From Deltaproteobacteria bacterium (lineage in GTDB: Bacteria > Myxococcota > Kuafuiibacteriia > Kuafuiibacteriales > Kuafuiibacteriaceae): 64,000 nucleotides of DNA. Positions 27,957 to 35,940 of this stretch are shown here, piece after piece; the first letter of the stretch is position 1; each line of letters opens with the position of its first letter. The position numbers and the translations under genes are program-made. A model generated the notes under the pieces. That model had not been told where the DNA came from and ran no database searches. It saw only the letters and a list, made by a program, of their open reading frames with translations. The stretch is taken from the NCBI GenBank assembly GCA_016713425.1, contig JADJPE010000005.1:3782001-3846000 (forward strand), given 5' to 3'.

Positions 27957-29036
27957 ATGCCGCCCCTGTCGATGAGGCGTAGCCGGCGTCGTCGGGTCTT
28001 TTCCGAGCACCTGCCGGCCGAGGTCCTTGGTGACGGCGCGACGATCGATCTGCTTCGGCGCTTCGGTCTCGAAGTGATCGTTGCGCTGCCCTCTGACCGA
28101 GAGACGCCCGCCATGGCCAACGCCTTCGAGCGCCTTGGTCAGGCGGGTGTGCCCTTGGGGGTCTGGCCGTTGCTCGACGATGCCGAGGGCTATTGGCCGT
28201 CGGAGCAGAACGTGACGTCCTTTGTGCGCCGTGTGACCCGAGCGCTCGAGTTCGTGGACGCAAGCGGTCCGGGCTCGGGACGGGCGCTCCGTACGGTGGC
28301 GATCGATCTCGAGCCCCCGCTCGAGGTGACGCGTCTTCTTCTGGACGGCTCGCTGTCCGACCGGCTTCGAACGCTCGCGCATGCTGCGCGGGCGGCGCGT
28401 GGGGACGCACGTCGCGTTGAGGGCGAGGCGGCGGTCGAGCACTTTGCTTCTTTGCAGAAGACGCTCGAGGCGCGAGGACTCGAGACCATCGCCACCGCTA
28501 TTCCGCCGGTTCTCTTCGATCTCGATGCGGGCGTGGACTACTGGCAGTCGGTTTTTCGCACCCCGTGTTGGCGTGTTTCATGGTCGAAGGTGTCGCCGAT
28601 GATGTATACGAGCATTCTTCGTTCGTTCTTCCCGGCGGGATCTCGGAGCGTCGGTCCTACGCTCGTGAATCACGCTGCGCGCGCGCTGTCGTTCCATTGC
28701 GGAGCGCGGGCATCCATTTCGCTCGGGTGCGTCGGCGCAGGGAAGCTCGGTGATGAGCCGGTGATGACGGATCCGGCCGACCTCTCGCGCGACGTTTTGG
28801 CTGCGCGGTTGGGCGGGGTCGATGATCTCGCGCTCTTTGCCCTCGAGGGTGTGGTCGCGTCACCGGTTCCCGAGGCATGGCTCTCCGCGTTCGTTTCGGA
28901 TGAGTCTCGGGGGCGGGAGGCGGTGGGCGTCCATCGCTTCGAGCCTTCTTGGGCGGTCTCGTCGTTGGTTTCGGCCGCCAGTTTGGCGACCAGACTGGGT
29001 GCTCGGGGATGGCGCACGACTATGCGGAGGTCCTAG
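27957..29036 (+). CDS. Unrecognised protein coupled to hscA, barrel-like pattern
   Basis: 359 aa from ATG 27957; a TTG at 27948 overlaps the hscA stop and is also possible. Family not recognised. The alternation of short strands and helices, with strand ends such as LEVIVALPS, GVPLGVWPLL, TVAIDLEPP, ETIATAIPP, VSPMMYTS and ARASISLGCVG, suggests a TIM-barrel-like fold. DLEPP and the Asp/Tyr at strand ends could be an active site, but this is inference. Position at the end of the isc operon suggests co-expression, not necessarily a Fe-S role. Converges on the ParA-like gene. Confidence 0.7.
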   Translation: MPPLSMRRSRRRRVFSEHLPAEVLGDGATIDLLRRFGLEVIVALPSDRETPAMANAFERLGQAGVPLGVWPLLDDAEGYWPSEQNVTSFVRRVTRALEFVDASGPGSGRALRTVAIDLEPPLEVTRLLLDGSLSDRLRTLAHAARAARGDARRVEGEAAVEHFASLQKTLEARGLETIATAIPPVLFDLDAGVDYWQSVFRTPCWRVSWSKVSPMMYTSILRSFFPAGSRSVGPTLVNHAARALSFHCGARASISLGCVGAGKLGDEPVMTDPADLSRDVLAARLGGVDDLALFALEGVVASPVPEAWLSAFVSDESRGREAVGVHRFEPSWAVSSLVSAASLATRLGARGWRTTMRRS

Positions 29037-29100
29037 ACGTGCTCGGGAGGATCAAAGCTACGCCGACCCTTATTGCTGATCGGGCCCTTACAGCGCGTTT

Positions 29101-29904
29101 TCAGTGGACGCCGGGCGTCGCCGTCATCTCACATCCGACGCCGACGCGCGGCCACCCCTCGCCATCGGGTTGAACCTGGCTGGCCTCAATGTCCGTGGAA
29201 CCGGTGCCGAGCGACGAAACAACCGCGTCAATCTGGGCATTTGCGCGACGAACCCAGGTCTTCACGCGTTGGCGCTCCATCAGTCCTAGGCAGGGGCCGA
29301 CCCGCGAATCCGTGTTGTGAATTGCCGCCCAGAAGCTCAGGCCAAGGCGGTCGATCTTGTTCATGGACGCACCGTGAAGCTTGGGAAGGTCACACAGGCT
29401 GACTTGGCCGCGCGCGATTGCGCCGCGAACGTGCTCCGATGCATCGACGAAAGAAAAGTCTCGACCTCGCCCCAGATTGCGCACGATGACGGTGCGCAAG
29501 TCCGGTTGCGACGTGAGCTGCTGCTCCAGGAGGCGGAGCGCATCGGCACCATCATCGATCAAGTGCCACCGCACGAGGTCGACCCCGAGCTCGCCTGCAA
29601 CCTCGGCGACGGCGCTGTCGTCGAACAAGCGCCGGAGCAGCCGCTCGGATTGAGCGGGTAGATCGACGACGATGCTTCGGCCCTTCTCAGCCTCCGCGAT
29701 CATCGCATCACAGCTCTCGTAGCTTTCGAGCTCGAGGGGACGCGCGAAGTCCGCGTAAGAATTCAAGAGCGCGGGATGCGATCGATCTCCGTCGAAGGCC
29801 AGAAAGCCCCGACTCCGATCGATGTGATACTGACACAAGAGTCGGGCCATCACGCTCTTTCCGACGCCGCCCTTTTCGCCACCCACGATGTGTATTGCCG
29901 TCAT
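29101..29904 (-). CDS. ParA/MinD-like P-loop ATPase
   Basis: 267 aa starting MTAIHIVGGEKGGVGKSVMARLL; GEKGGVGKS is the deviant Walker A of the ParA/MinD/Mrp class. AFDGDRSHPALLNSY is the Walker A' or switch region and SIVVDLPAQS the Walker B. The ribosome-binding site AAAAGGAG lies 5 bp before the ATG and fixes the start. The mid-part resembles TraL/mobilisation-type ATPases rather than chromosomal ParA. No parB, parS-like array or relaxase is seen nearby, so the cargo is unknown. It follows the PP2C-like gene on the same strand after 183 bp. Confidence 0.85.
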   Translation of the reverse strand: MTAIHIVGGEKGGVGKSVMARLLCQYHIDRSRGFLAFDGDRSHPALLNSYADFARPLELESYESCDAMIAEAEKGRSIVVDLPAQSERLLRRLFDDSAVAEVAGELGVDLVRWHLIDDGADALRLLEQQLTSQPDLRTVIVRNLGRGRDFSFVDASEHVRGAIARGQVSLCDLPKLHGASMNKIDRLGLSFWAAIHNTDSRVGPCLGLMERQRVKTWVRRANAQIDAVVSSLGTGSTDIEASQVQPDGEGWPRVGVGCEMTATPGVH

Positions 29905-30087
29905 GTCCTCTCCTTTTCCTTCAGCCCGCGGCGACGCAAGGCGTTGTCTTCCGCGTTGCCGCGCACCGTTGGCCTTTCGCGGGCGGTGGTACCAGACCTT
30001 GAAGATCTTGCCGAACCGAAAACGCAAGATCCTCCGCTCCTCGCTTGCGTACATGGACGCGGACCCGGATGCCGCAGCACGCGGGTC

Positions 30088-31059
30088 CTACCACTCGGGT
30101 TCTGTCATTCCAAGCGAGCGGACGGCCGAGCGGCTTCCCGGGATGCGAGGCCTCAGCAGGAGAAGCGCGCCGCAGCGATCGTATTCGATGCGCCGCCCTT
30201 CTCTTCTACCTTCGCTCGAGTCGGCGAGGTCACCGTCGCCATGGCCGCCATCCGCGATCCATCGATCCCGAAGACGCGCCCAGAGCCGGCGGGCGGCCTC
30301 TTGGAGGTCTGGGGTTGCAAGGGCCGTGGTCGTCTCTTCCCTAAGGATCGTCGGTGCTACGGCGCGACGAACGACCTCTGTTATCAGGATGAAACCAAGC
30401 GCAGCGTCCTTGTCGGCGTGGTAGGCCACGGGTGTTCGTCGGTCGCCATGGCGATGCGATACCCACCGTCCGTTCAATGCCGAGGTCGTGATCCGGCTGT
30501 ACAGAGAAGGAAGAGGCCTTCGCTCGGTCTCGGGTCCGGTCGGTGATGGCTCAACGGCATCGTCGACCGTGAGCGCGACCAACGCATGCGGCAGGACGCT
30601 GTACGCCCTTCCCAGTCCCACGTTGTCGAACCAGAGCGTCTGGTTCTCATTCGGAGACCCAACCTCGCGCGCGCATCCCACCACGTAGGCTCCGGAGCCG
30701 GCATACGGGCCCGACCCGTGCGACGCTTTCGCGGTCTCCTCGGCGCCAGAGCGCTGTGAACCTGCGCGCCCCGTACGCGAGCCGAGAATCACCTCACCGA
30801 TGCACTTGTCGATGCCTTCAAAGAGGGAGGTCAGTCGCTCGGACGCCGGGACCTTTGGGGCCGGCGGGAGGCTCTTGCGCGCGGCCTCGATGCAGGGCGT
30901 CAGCACGGCCGACGGCATCAATTGCGCAGCGCCGCCTCCGCCGCCGACGGCGATGAGGTAGAGCCCGTCGTTCGGCCAGATGTGCACGGCCGCCTGCGGA
31001 TAGGGCGCAGCGCGGGAAGACGAAGAACAGCAGTAACCACCCGCTTCCATTCCCTGCAC
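30088..31059 (-). CDS. PP2C-like pseudophosphatase
   Basis: 323 aa. The pattern of a PPM/PP2C phosphatase can be followed: NDGLYLIAVGGGGGAAQL corresponds to the DGxGG motif, LWFDNVGLGRAYSV to VGDSRAY, LVALTVDDAV to LTxDHS, GFILITEVVRRAV to LLxSDGLxxxL and LQEAARRLWARLRD to the last helix. Every metal-binding Asp expected at these sites appears changed (VG for DG, GLGRAY for GDSRAY, ITEV for SDGL). It should be inactive as a phosphatase and may act as a binding module. Residues 100-125 are a Gly/Ser insert. The start is uncertain (M1 or M4). Confidence 0.6.
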   Translation of the reverse strand: MQGMEAGGYCCSSSSRAAPYPQAAVHIWPNDGLYLIAVGGGGGAAQLMPSAVLTPCIEAARKSLPPAPKVPASERLTSLFEGIDKCIGEVILGSRTGRAGSQRSGAEETAKASHGSGPYAGSGAYVVGCAREVGSPNENQTLWFDNVGLGRAYSVLPHALVALTVDDAVEPSPTGPETERRPLPSLYSRITTSALNGRWVSHRHGDRRTPVAYHADKDAALGFILITEVVRRAVAPTILREETTTALATPDLQEAARRLWARLRDRWIADGGHGDGDLADSSEGRREGRRIEYDRCGALLLLRPRIPGSRSAVRSLGMTEPEW

Positions 31060-31069
31060 CTGCGCCTTT

Positions 31070-31112
31070 CGTTCTCGAACTCGTCCTCGTCCTCGTTCTC
31101 GTTCTCGTTCTC
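31070..31112. repeat. Hexanucleotide (tcctcg/ttctcg) array
   Basis: About seven 6-bp units upstream of the PP2C-like gene start. The 276-bp spacer 31060-31335 between the divergent PP2C-like and GNAT genes contains this array and nothing else recognisable. Confidence 0.8.
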
Positions 31113-31335
31113 AGCTTGAGCGGATGCCTTCTCTTGACGGAGACGAGGGCGACAAGGCGCCTGGGCCTCAATCGTAGCACTTCAGGGGTCCGGTGGCGAC
31201 GGGTGGGCTTCTGCGTTCGCGAGTTGGGCGTCGACTCGGACGCGATGTCGGTCGAGCGAGCCTCCCCGATCTTGCCTCGACGAATCGCGGAGCTTCTGGT
31301 CGGTCAGGTGCATGTGCGCTATGTTGATCGAGAAG

Positions 31336-31950
31336 ATGTCACTCTCACGGTCGAAGCTCGATATCAGAACATCCCGCCTCCTGCTTCGACCCATTGGTCC
31401 CGCCGACGTCGAGCTCCTCTGGCCCCATGTTGCGGAGCCTGAGCTCTCCAAGTACATGACTTGGGATCCTCATGAGGATCGAGCCGAAACAGCGGCCTTC
31501 ATCGCCTCAGAGCTCGCCGCGGCGGATCGTGGCACGGGGCATTGCTGGGTGCTGGAACACGATGGAGCCTTCGCCGGCGTGATCGGCTTGCACGGCATCG
31601 TCGCATACACACGCGCCTGGCGGAGAGACCATGCAGAGCTCGGATACTGGTGCGCTCCGCCGCTTCAAGGGCGTGGTCTCATGACGGAGGCAGGGCGGGC
31701 GGTCCTTGGTTGTGCTTTCGAAGTGCTTGGTCTGCACAAGGTGAGCGTTGGATGCATCTCGGAGAACGCCGCATCTAAGCGTGTGATCGAGAAACTTGGA
31801 TTTCGCTTCTTGGGCGAGCAGCGAGATCACTGTTTTCGATTCGGGCGGTGGTGGAACCATTTGGTCTGGGAGATGACCGTGGATGAGTGGAGGCAGGGCA
31901 CTCTCCAGCCGAGCAACGCGGCAGCGGGCGAAGGTTCTCCATCGGCCTGA
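31336..31950 (+). CDS. GNAT acetyltransferase, RimJ/RimL type
   Basis: 204 aa from ATG 31336. Family start LDIRTSRLLLRPIGPADVELLW; acetyl-CoA-binding region ELGYWCAPPLQGRGLMTEAGRAVLGCAFE with the QGRGLM loop; SENAASKRVIEKLGFRFLGE is the typical last motif. Such enzymes acetylate N-termini or small amines. The longer frame from 31312 adds eight residues only. Divergent from the PP2C-like gene. Confidence 0.93.
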   Translation: MSLSRSKLDIRTSRLLLRPIGPADVELLWPHVAEPELSKYMTWDPHEDRAETAAFIASELAAADRGTGHCWVLEHDGAFAGVIGLHGIVAYTRAWRRDHAELGYWCAPPLQGRGLMTEAGRAVLGCAFEVLGLHKVSVGCISENAASKRVIEKLGFRFLGEQRDHCFRFGRWWNHLVWEMTVDEWRQGTLQPSNAAAGEGSPSA

Positions 31951-32039
31951 CCGTTCTCGCCACGCGTTGATTTCGATGACGCAGTCCGAAGTCCGCAGTC
32001 CGCAGTCTGAAAGCTCGTCTGGCCAAGCCGAGCCAAGCC

Positions 32040-32528
32040 GAGCCGAGCCGAGCCGAGCCAAGCCTAGAGATGATGGTCGGGAATCGGAGGCTTCGTTGAC
32101 GGTGGCCGAGGTCCCGCAGCCGGTCGAGAAGGACCCGGTGCGACGGCTGCAGCACTTCGAAACTACGCCCGTGCACCTCATTGGGGCCCCACACCCGCAT
32201 TGATTTCAAGAGACCGCCTTCGTTCCCCAAAGTCCTTCTCGACCGGCTGCGGGACCTCGGCCACCTCAGCGCAGCGCACGCGATTCGTTCTCTTGGTGCT
32301 GTGGGGTGCGACTCGAATGTGATGTGACGTTGGTCTGTCGCGATCTTTCGGCGGCGCTGGATTGGGAGGCATTGGTTTTGGTACCACCAGATCACTTGGT
32401 CTAGCAAATTCGAGTCACGACCCACAGCACCCGAGAGAACGAATCGCGTGCGCTGCGGGACCTCGGCCACCGTCAACGAAGTCTCCGATTCGTGACCATC
32501 TCCAGCTTGGCTTAGCTTGGCTCAGCCT
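32040..32528. repeat. Nested inverted-repeat element
   Basis: The 596-bp stretch 31951-32546 has no convincing gene. It contains: an outer inverted pair, with 29 bp perfect at 32091-32119 against 32453-32481 and imperfect extension outward over about 70 bp; a perfect 33-bp inverted pair at 32102-32134 and 32232-32264; and a third pair of about 36 bp with a small indel at 32269-32305 and 32421-32457. Short direct repeats (agccg/aagccg, 32023-32064) flank the left end. A shared 18-bp core occurs three times. The RNA or single strand could form a large branched structure. It may be a MITE- or REP-like element, or remains of repeated insertion; no transposase is seen. Confidence 0.85.
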
Positions 32529-32550
32529 AGAACGCCGATCCGCGTTCTAG
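32527..32550. terminator. Perfect hairpin CTAGAACGC...GCGTTCTAG
   Basis: A 9-bp perfect stem with a 6-nt loop, overlapping the stop of the tail-anchored protein gene (TAG 32547-32549 on the minus strand). No T-run follows, so intrinsic termination is uncertain; it may also mark the right edge of the inverted-repeat element. Confidence 0.5.
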
Positions 32551-33128
32551 CCTATGACACCGAGGAGAACCAATAGATAGCAGACGCTGAAGCCTACGAG
32601 CGCCGCGAGCACGATCAAACCCCATGATTCGGAGGCGCGGGCCTCGGGGGCCGACGCGGGCACTTCAGCGGCTGAGCTGAGTCGTCGAGGTCGCGGCAAC
32701 CGACCGCTTGGCTCTACGGGGACTTCGAAGGTGATCTCGAACGCCTGAAGGGATAGGTACACCCGAAGCGCTTCGGTCGCGGCTTCGTACTCCGCCTCGG
32801 GGAGATCGATCTCGGATCCGAAGCGAGTCTTGTGGGATGTGCGCACGCTGGAGAAGGGACGGAGCTCGGCCACGCGACGGCTCGCGTCGAGCCAACCACA
32901 CATGATGCTGGAGGCTTCGCCTTCGTGCTCCGGAACAAGCAAGATCGCTTGGCGCGCCTTTCGTCCGGCATCGGTGCTCGGGCCATCGTGACTTCGGACT
33001 TGGAGCCGACGGCGGATCGAGCCTCCAAATGTTCGTCCGGCGAACTTGCGGTCCACGAGCTCCGAGATCGCCGCGCCCTGCGCCGCGTGATGGGTTCGAC
33101 TGGAATGGAAGGCGTCGGCAGTTCCCAT
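32547..33128 (-). CDS. Tail-anchored membrane protein, unknown function
   Basis: 193 aa, family not recognised. The N-terminal two thirds is soluble and polar (RKARQAILLVPEHEGEASSIM, then a PilZ-like beta pattern FSSVRTSHKTRFGSEIDLP). The last about 25 residues form one hydrophobic helix (GLIVLAALVGFSVCYLLVLLGVIG), giving a C-terminal anchor. The Arg-rich start and the beta pattern could suggest a PilZ-like domain, but RxxxR and (D/N)xSxxG cannot be shown, so this is weak. It reads away from the ABC-F gene's 3' end. Confidence 0.65.
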   Translation of the reverse strand: MGTADAFHSSRTHHAAQGAAISELVDRKFAGRTFGGSIRRRLQVRSHDGPSTDAGRKARQAILLVPEHEGEASSIMCGWLDASRRVAELRPFSSVRTSHKTRFGSEIDLPEAEYEAATEALRVYLSLQAFEITFEVPVEPSGRLPRPRRLSSAAEVPASAPEARASESWGLIVLAALVGFSVCYLLVLLGVIG

Positions 33129-33250
33129 GCCGCAACCCTAGCATGACGCGAGCCGCGCGGTGTACCTGACCCGGCGGTCCTGGGTGGGCGTTGGCTCTGG
33201 GTTGTCCGTTGGCTCTGGATGGTCACGCGGCTGGGGTTCGGCTCGTCTAT

Positions 33251-35317
33251 CTAGGACGCGTCGGCCATCGCGCTCTGGAGTTGCTCCCAGGCCTCCATGC
33301 AGTCCTTGAGGCGAGACTTCGTTTGCTCATAGCGTTGCACGGCGCCGCGCATGCGCTCTGGGTCGGCATGCACGGTCGGGTCAGTCATCAGGACCTCGAG
33401 CTCGGATTGCGATCGCTCGAGGTCATCGATCTCTTGTTCGAGGGCGCCAATGCGCTTCTCCAAGGCGGCGCGCGTCTTTCGCTCTTCGGCCTGTCGCTTC
33501 TTCTCCGCCTCCCGTGCTTCGATGCGCGAGGCTTTGTCCTTGCGCGGGTCGAGGGGGCCCGTGTTGTCGGCGATAGACCGCAGCCCCGAGGTCGGGCGGG
33601 CATCGGAGGCTGAGGACCGAGCTCCAAGGGCCGTCGGCTCTGTGGCGTGCGGCCCGGGGCTTCCGTTCGGCGTTGCTTCTCGGGACGCATCTTTCGCCTG
33701 CTGCGCCGCTTCGAGGTGATCGAGATAGTCGTTCAGCGTCCCGGGGTAGGGCGTGACTGTGCCCGCTTCGACGTTCCAAACGGTCGTTGCGAGGCGGCGG
33801 GCGAAGTGAAGGCTGTGGGAGACGAACAAGAGTGTGCCGTCGTAGGTTTCGAGCGCTTCGGTGAGGCGGTCGGCGGAGTCGGTGTCGAGGTGGTTGGTTG
33901 GCTCGTCGAGCAAGAGGAAGTTGCCCGGGGCGGCGAGCAGCTTCGCGAGCGCGACGCGCGCCTTCTCGCCGCCGGAGAGCACATCGATCCGCTTTTCTAC
34001 GTCGTCCGCGGAGAAGAGGAAACTGCCGCAGATGTTGCGGGCTGCGGTGGGTGAGAGGTCTGGGTTGGCCTGCCAGACCTCTTCCAAGACGGTGCGATGA
34101 GGTCCAAGGGCGAGCGTGTGGTGCTGTGCAAAGTAGGAAGGGGTGACGTTTCGTCCGTACGCGATCTGGCCGGCGGTCGTCGAGAGTTCCTTCGCGATGA
34201 GACGCAGAAGGGTCGTCTTGCCGGCCCCATTCACGCCGACGATGGCGACGCGCTCGCCGCGGCGAATCGAGAGGTTGAGCGACGAAAACAACGGGAGCCC
34301 GCCATATCCGAAGGTGACATCTTCGAGCCGAACGACGGGGTCGCTCGATCGATCGGTCGGCTGAAAGCGGATGGACATCGTCCGGCGCACCTTCGGGAGC
34401 TCGACGACATCCTCTTTCATCTTCTCGATGAGTTTGGCTTTGCTCTGCGCCTGCCGCGCCTTGGAGGCCTTGGCTTTGAATCGAGTGACGAAGGCTTCGA
34501 GCTCTTTCTTTCGTTGCTCATCCTTTTTTGCCCGTGCTTCGAGGTACTCCAGCTCGAGGGCCCGCTGGGCGACGTAGTCGTCGTAGTTGCCGGCATAGAT
34601 GCGGAGTCCTTCCGGCTCGACGCTCGCGACGCGGCGGATCTGTCGGTTGAGGAACTCGCGGTCGTGGCACGTCATCACGAGCGCCTTCGGAAACGTGCGT
34701 AAGAAGCCGTCGAGCCACTGCACTGACGGCATGTCGAGGTGATTCGTGGGTTCGTCGAGCAGGAGAACGTCGGGGCGTGCATAAAGGAGCGCCGCGAGTG
34801 CGCCGCGCATGCGCCAGCCCCCGGAGAATTCGACGAGCGGACGATCGAAGTCGGCGCTCGAGAAGCCGAGCCCGGCCAGGATCTTCTTCGCTCGATGGGC
34901 CCCGAATTCCTGTTCGAGATCGGTGAGATCGGCGACGAGGTCCGCGAGCTCCCCGGAAAGCGCGAGCTGTGAGTCCGGATCGGTCGCTTCGAGAAGGCTC
35001 TGCTCGATCCCGGTGATGCGGGTGGTGAGTGCATCGCGACCGGGTGCGGCCTTCAGGACTTGCTCGAGGAGAGTGCCCTCACCGACGTCGCCATGCTCCT
35101 GGGCCAGATAGCCGATCCGACAGCCGGTGGCGCGCGTGACGGTTCCGCCGTCCGGCGAGACCTGGCCCGCGAGGATCCGCATGAGGGTGCTCTTCCCCGC
35201 ACCGTTCACCCCCACGATTCCGAGGCGCTCGCGTGGCTCGATCGCCAGGCTATCGCCCTCGAAGATCCGGCGCGCGCCGAAATGCACGTCGATGGCTTCT
35301 GCGGCGAGGATCGGCAT
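33251..35317 (-). CDS. ABC-F family ATPase
   Basis: 688 aa from MPILAAEAIDVHFG; the 157 preceding codons in the frame are Arg/Pro-rich and not family-like. Two ABC domains: Walker A GVNGAGKST and GVNGAGKTT, Walker B LLLDEPTNHLD twice, signature FSGGW in domain 1 and LSGGEKAR in domain 2. The linker between them is long and basic (the P-site tRNA interaction motif region), and a C-terminal coiled coil (about 570-688) follows. No membrane segments. ABC-F proteins act on ribosomes (translation factors or antibiotic protection). The C-terminal coiled coil points to a Uup/YheS-like subgroup; which one cannot be decided here. Confidence 0.92.
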   Translation of the reverse strand: MPILAAEAIDVHFGARRIFEGDSLAIEPRERLGIVGVNGAGKSTLMRILAGQVSPDGGTVTRATGCRIGYLAQEHGDVGEGTLLEQVLKAAPGRDALTTRITGIEQSLLEATDPDSQLALSGELADLVADLTDLEQEFGAHRAKKILAGLGFSSADFDRPLVEFSGGWRMRGALAALLYARPDVLLLDEPTNHLDMPSVQWLDGFLRTFPKALVMTCHDREFLNRQIRRVASVEPEGLRIYAGNYDDYVAQRALELEYLEARAKKDEQRKKELEAFVTRFKAKASKARQAQSKAKLIEKMKEDVVELPKVRRTMSIRFQPTDRSSDPVVRLEDVTFGYGGLPLFSSLNLSIRRGERVAIVGVNGAGKTTLLRLIAKELSTTAGQIAYGRNVTPSYFAQHHTLALGPHRTVLEEVWQANPDLSPTAARNICGSFLFSADDVEKRIDVLSGGEKARVALAKLLAAPGNFLLLDEPTNHLDTDSADRLTEALETYDGTLLFVSHSLHFARRLATTVWNVEAGTVTPYPGTLNDYLDHLEAAQQAKDASREATPNGSPGPHATEPTALGARSSASDARPTSGLRSIADNTGPLDPRKDKASRIEAREAEKKRQAEERKTRAALEKRIGALEQEIDDLERSQSELEVLMTDPTVHADPERMRGAVQRYEQTKSRLKDCMEAWEQLQSAMADAS

Positions 35318-35409
35318 AGTCGGTCGAAAACCTCTACCGGATCCCATCGAGGTCGGCCAGAGTGAGTCGATGTAGTCGGATGAATCCCCGACGCCCACTG
35401 GAAATTTGA

Positions 35410-35910
35410 TTGAAGGCGCCGGTTCGGCAATGCTCGAGAGCGGTCGTGGCCGCCAATACGCCGAGCCAAGTCGCGCGCGAGTTGTCGCGACTGATCGCTG
35501 GGGAGATCGAGGTTCGCGATTTTCCCTGGTTGAGCAACTACGAGCGCCGCGCCCTCGGTGCGCTCGGTATGTCCATGCTGAAAGCGGGCAAGTACGAGGT
35601 CGCGATGGCGGCCTTCCGCGTTTTGATCGACCTCGAGCCTGACATCGCGGTCCATCATTTGATGTCGGGGCACTCCGCCGTCTTGGCGGACGACGTTCCG
35701 GGGGCGTTCTCGCACTTCGGCCGGGCCATCGCGCTCTCGTCACAGGATGAGCGCAATCGCGACGTGGCGGCCGAAGCCTTTCTCGCACGCGGCGACCTTC
35801 TCTTGCGTGTCGGTCGGACGGTCGAGGCGCGTGCGGACCTCGCGGACGCCCTTGTTCGCCTCACCGACCCGGTTCGGCGCCGCTCCATCGAGGTGTTCCT
35901 TGCGAACTGA
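35410..35910 (+). CDS. TPR protein, SycD-like
   Basis: 166 aa. Three TPR-like helical pairs: ALGALGMSMLKAGKYEVAMAAFRVLIDLEP, VHHLMSGHSAVLADDVPGAFSHFGRAIAL and EAFLARGDLLLRVGRTVEARADLADAL. The arrangement resembles the small type III chaperones of LcrH/SycD type, but no secretion genes are nearby. The start is TTG 35410, or GTG 35446. It is divergent from ABC-F and followed at 30 bp by the GDDQ-repeat protein, which could be its partner. Confidence 0.75.
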   Translation: MKAPVRQCSRAVVAANTPSQVARELSRLIAGEIEVRDFPWLSNYERRALGALGMSMLKAGKYEVAMAAFRVLIDLEPDIAVHHLMSGHSAVLADDVPGAFSHFGRAIALSSQDERNRDVAAEAFLARGDLLLRVGRTVEARADLADALVRLTDPVRRRSIEVFLAN

Positions 35911-35940
35911 GAATGAGACCCATGGGGGAGGTACTAAGCC

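Noticed and set aside
26374..28410. Long open frame (678 codons) antisense to hscA
   Set aside because: It lies opposite a strongly conserved chaperone gene, is Arg-rich, and has no recognisable domain; typical shadow of GC-rich coding DNA.
29101..29904. Plasmid partition locus
   Set aside because: No ParB, no parS-like repeats and no replication gene in the surroundings.
31775..32476. Minus-strand frame containing repeated VAEVPQ segments
   Set aside because: It spans the nested inverted repeat and overlaps the GNAT gene; the repeated peptide is explained by the DNA repeats.
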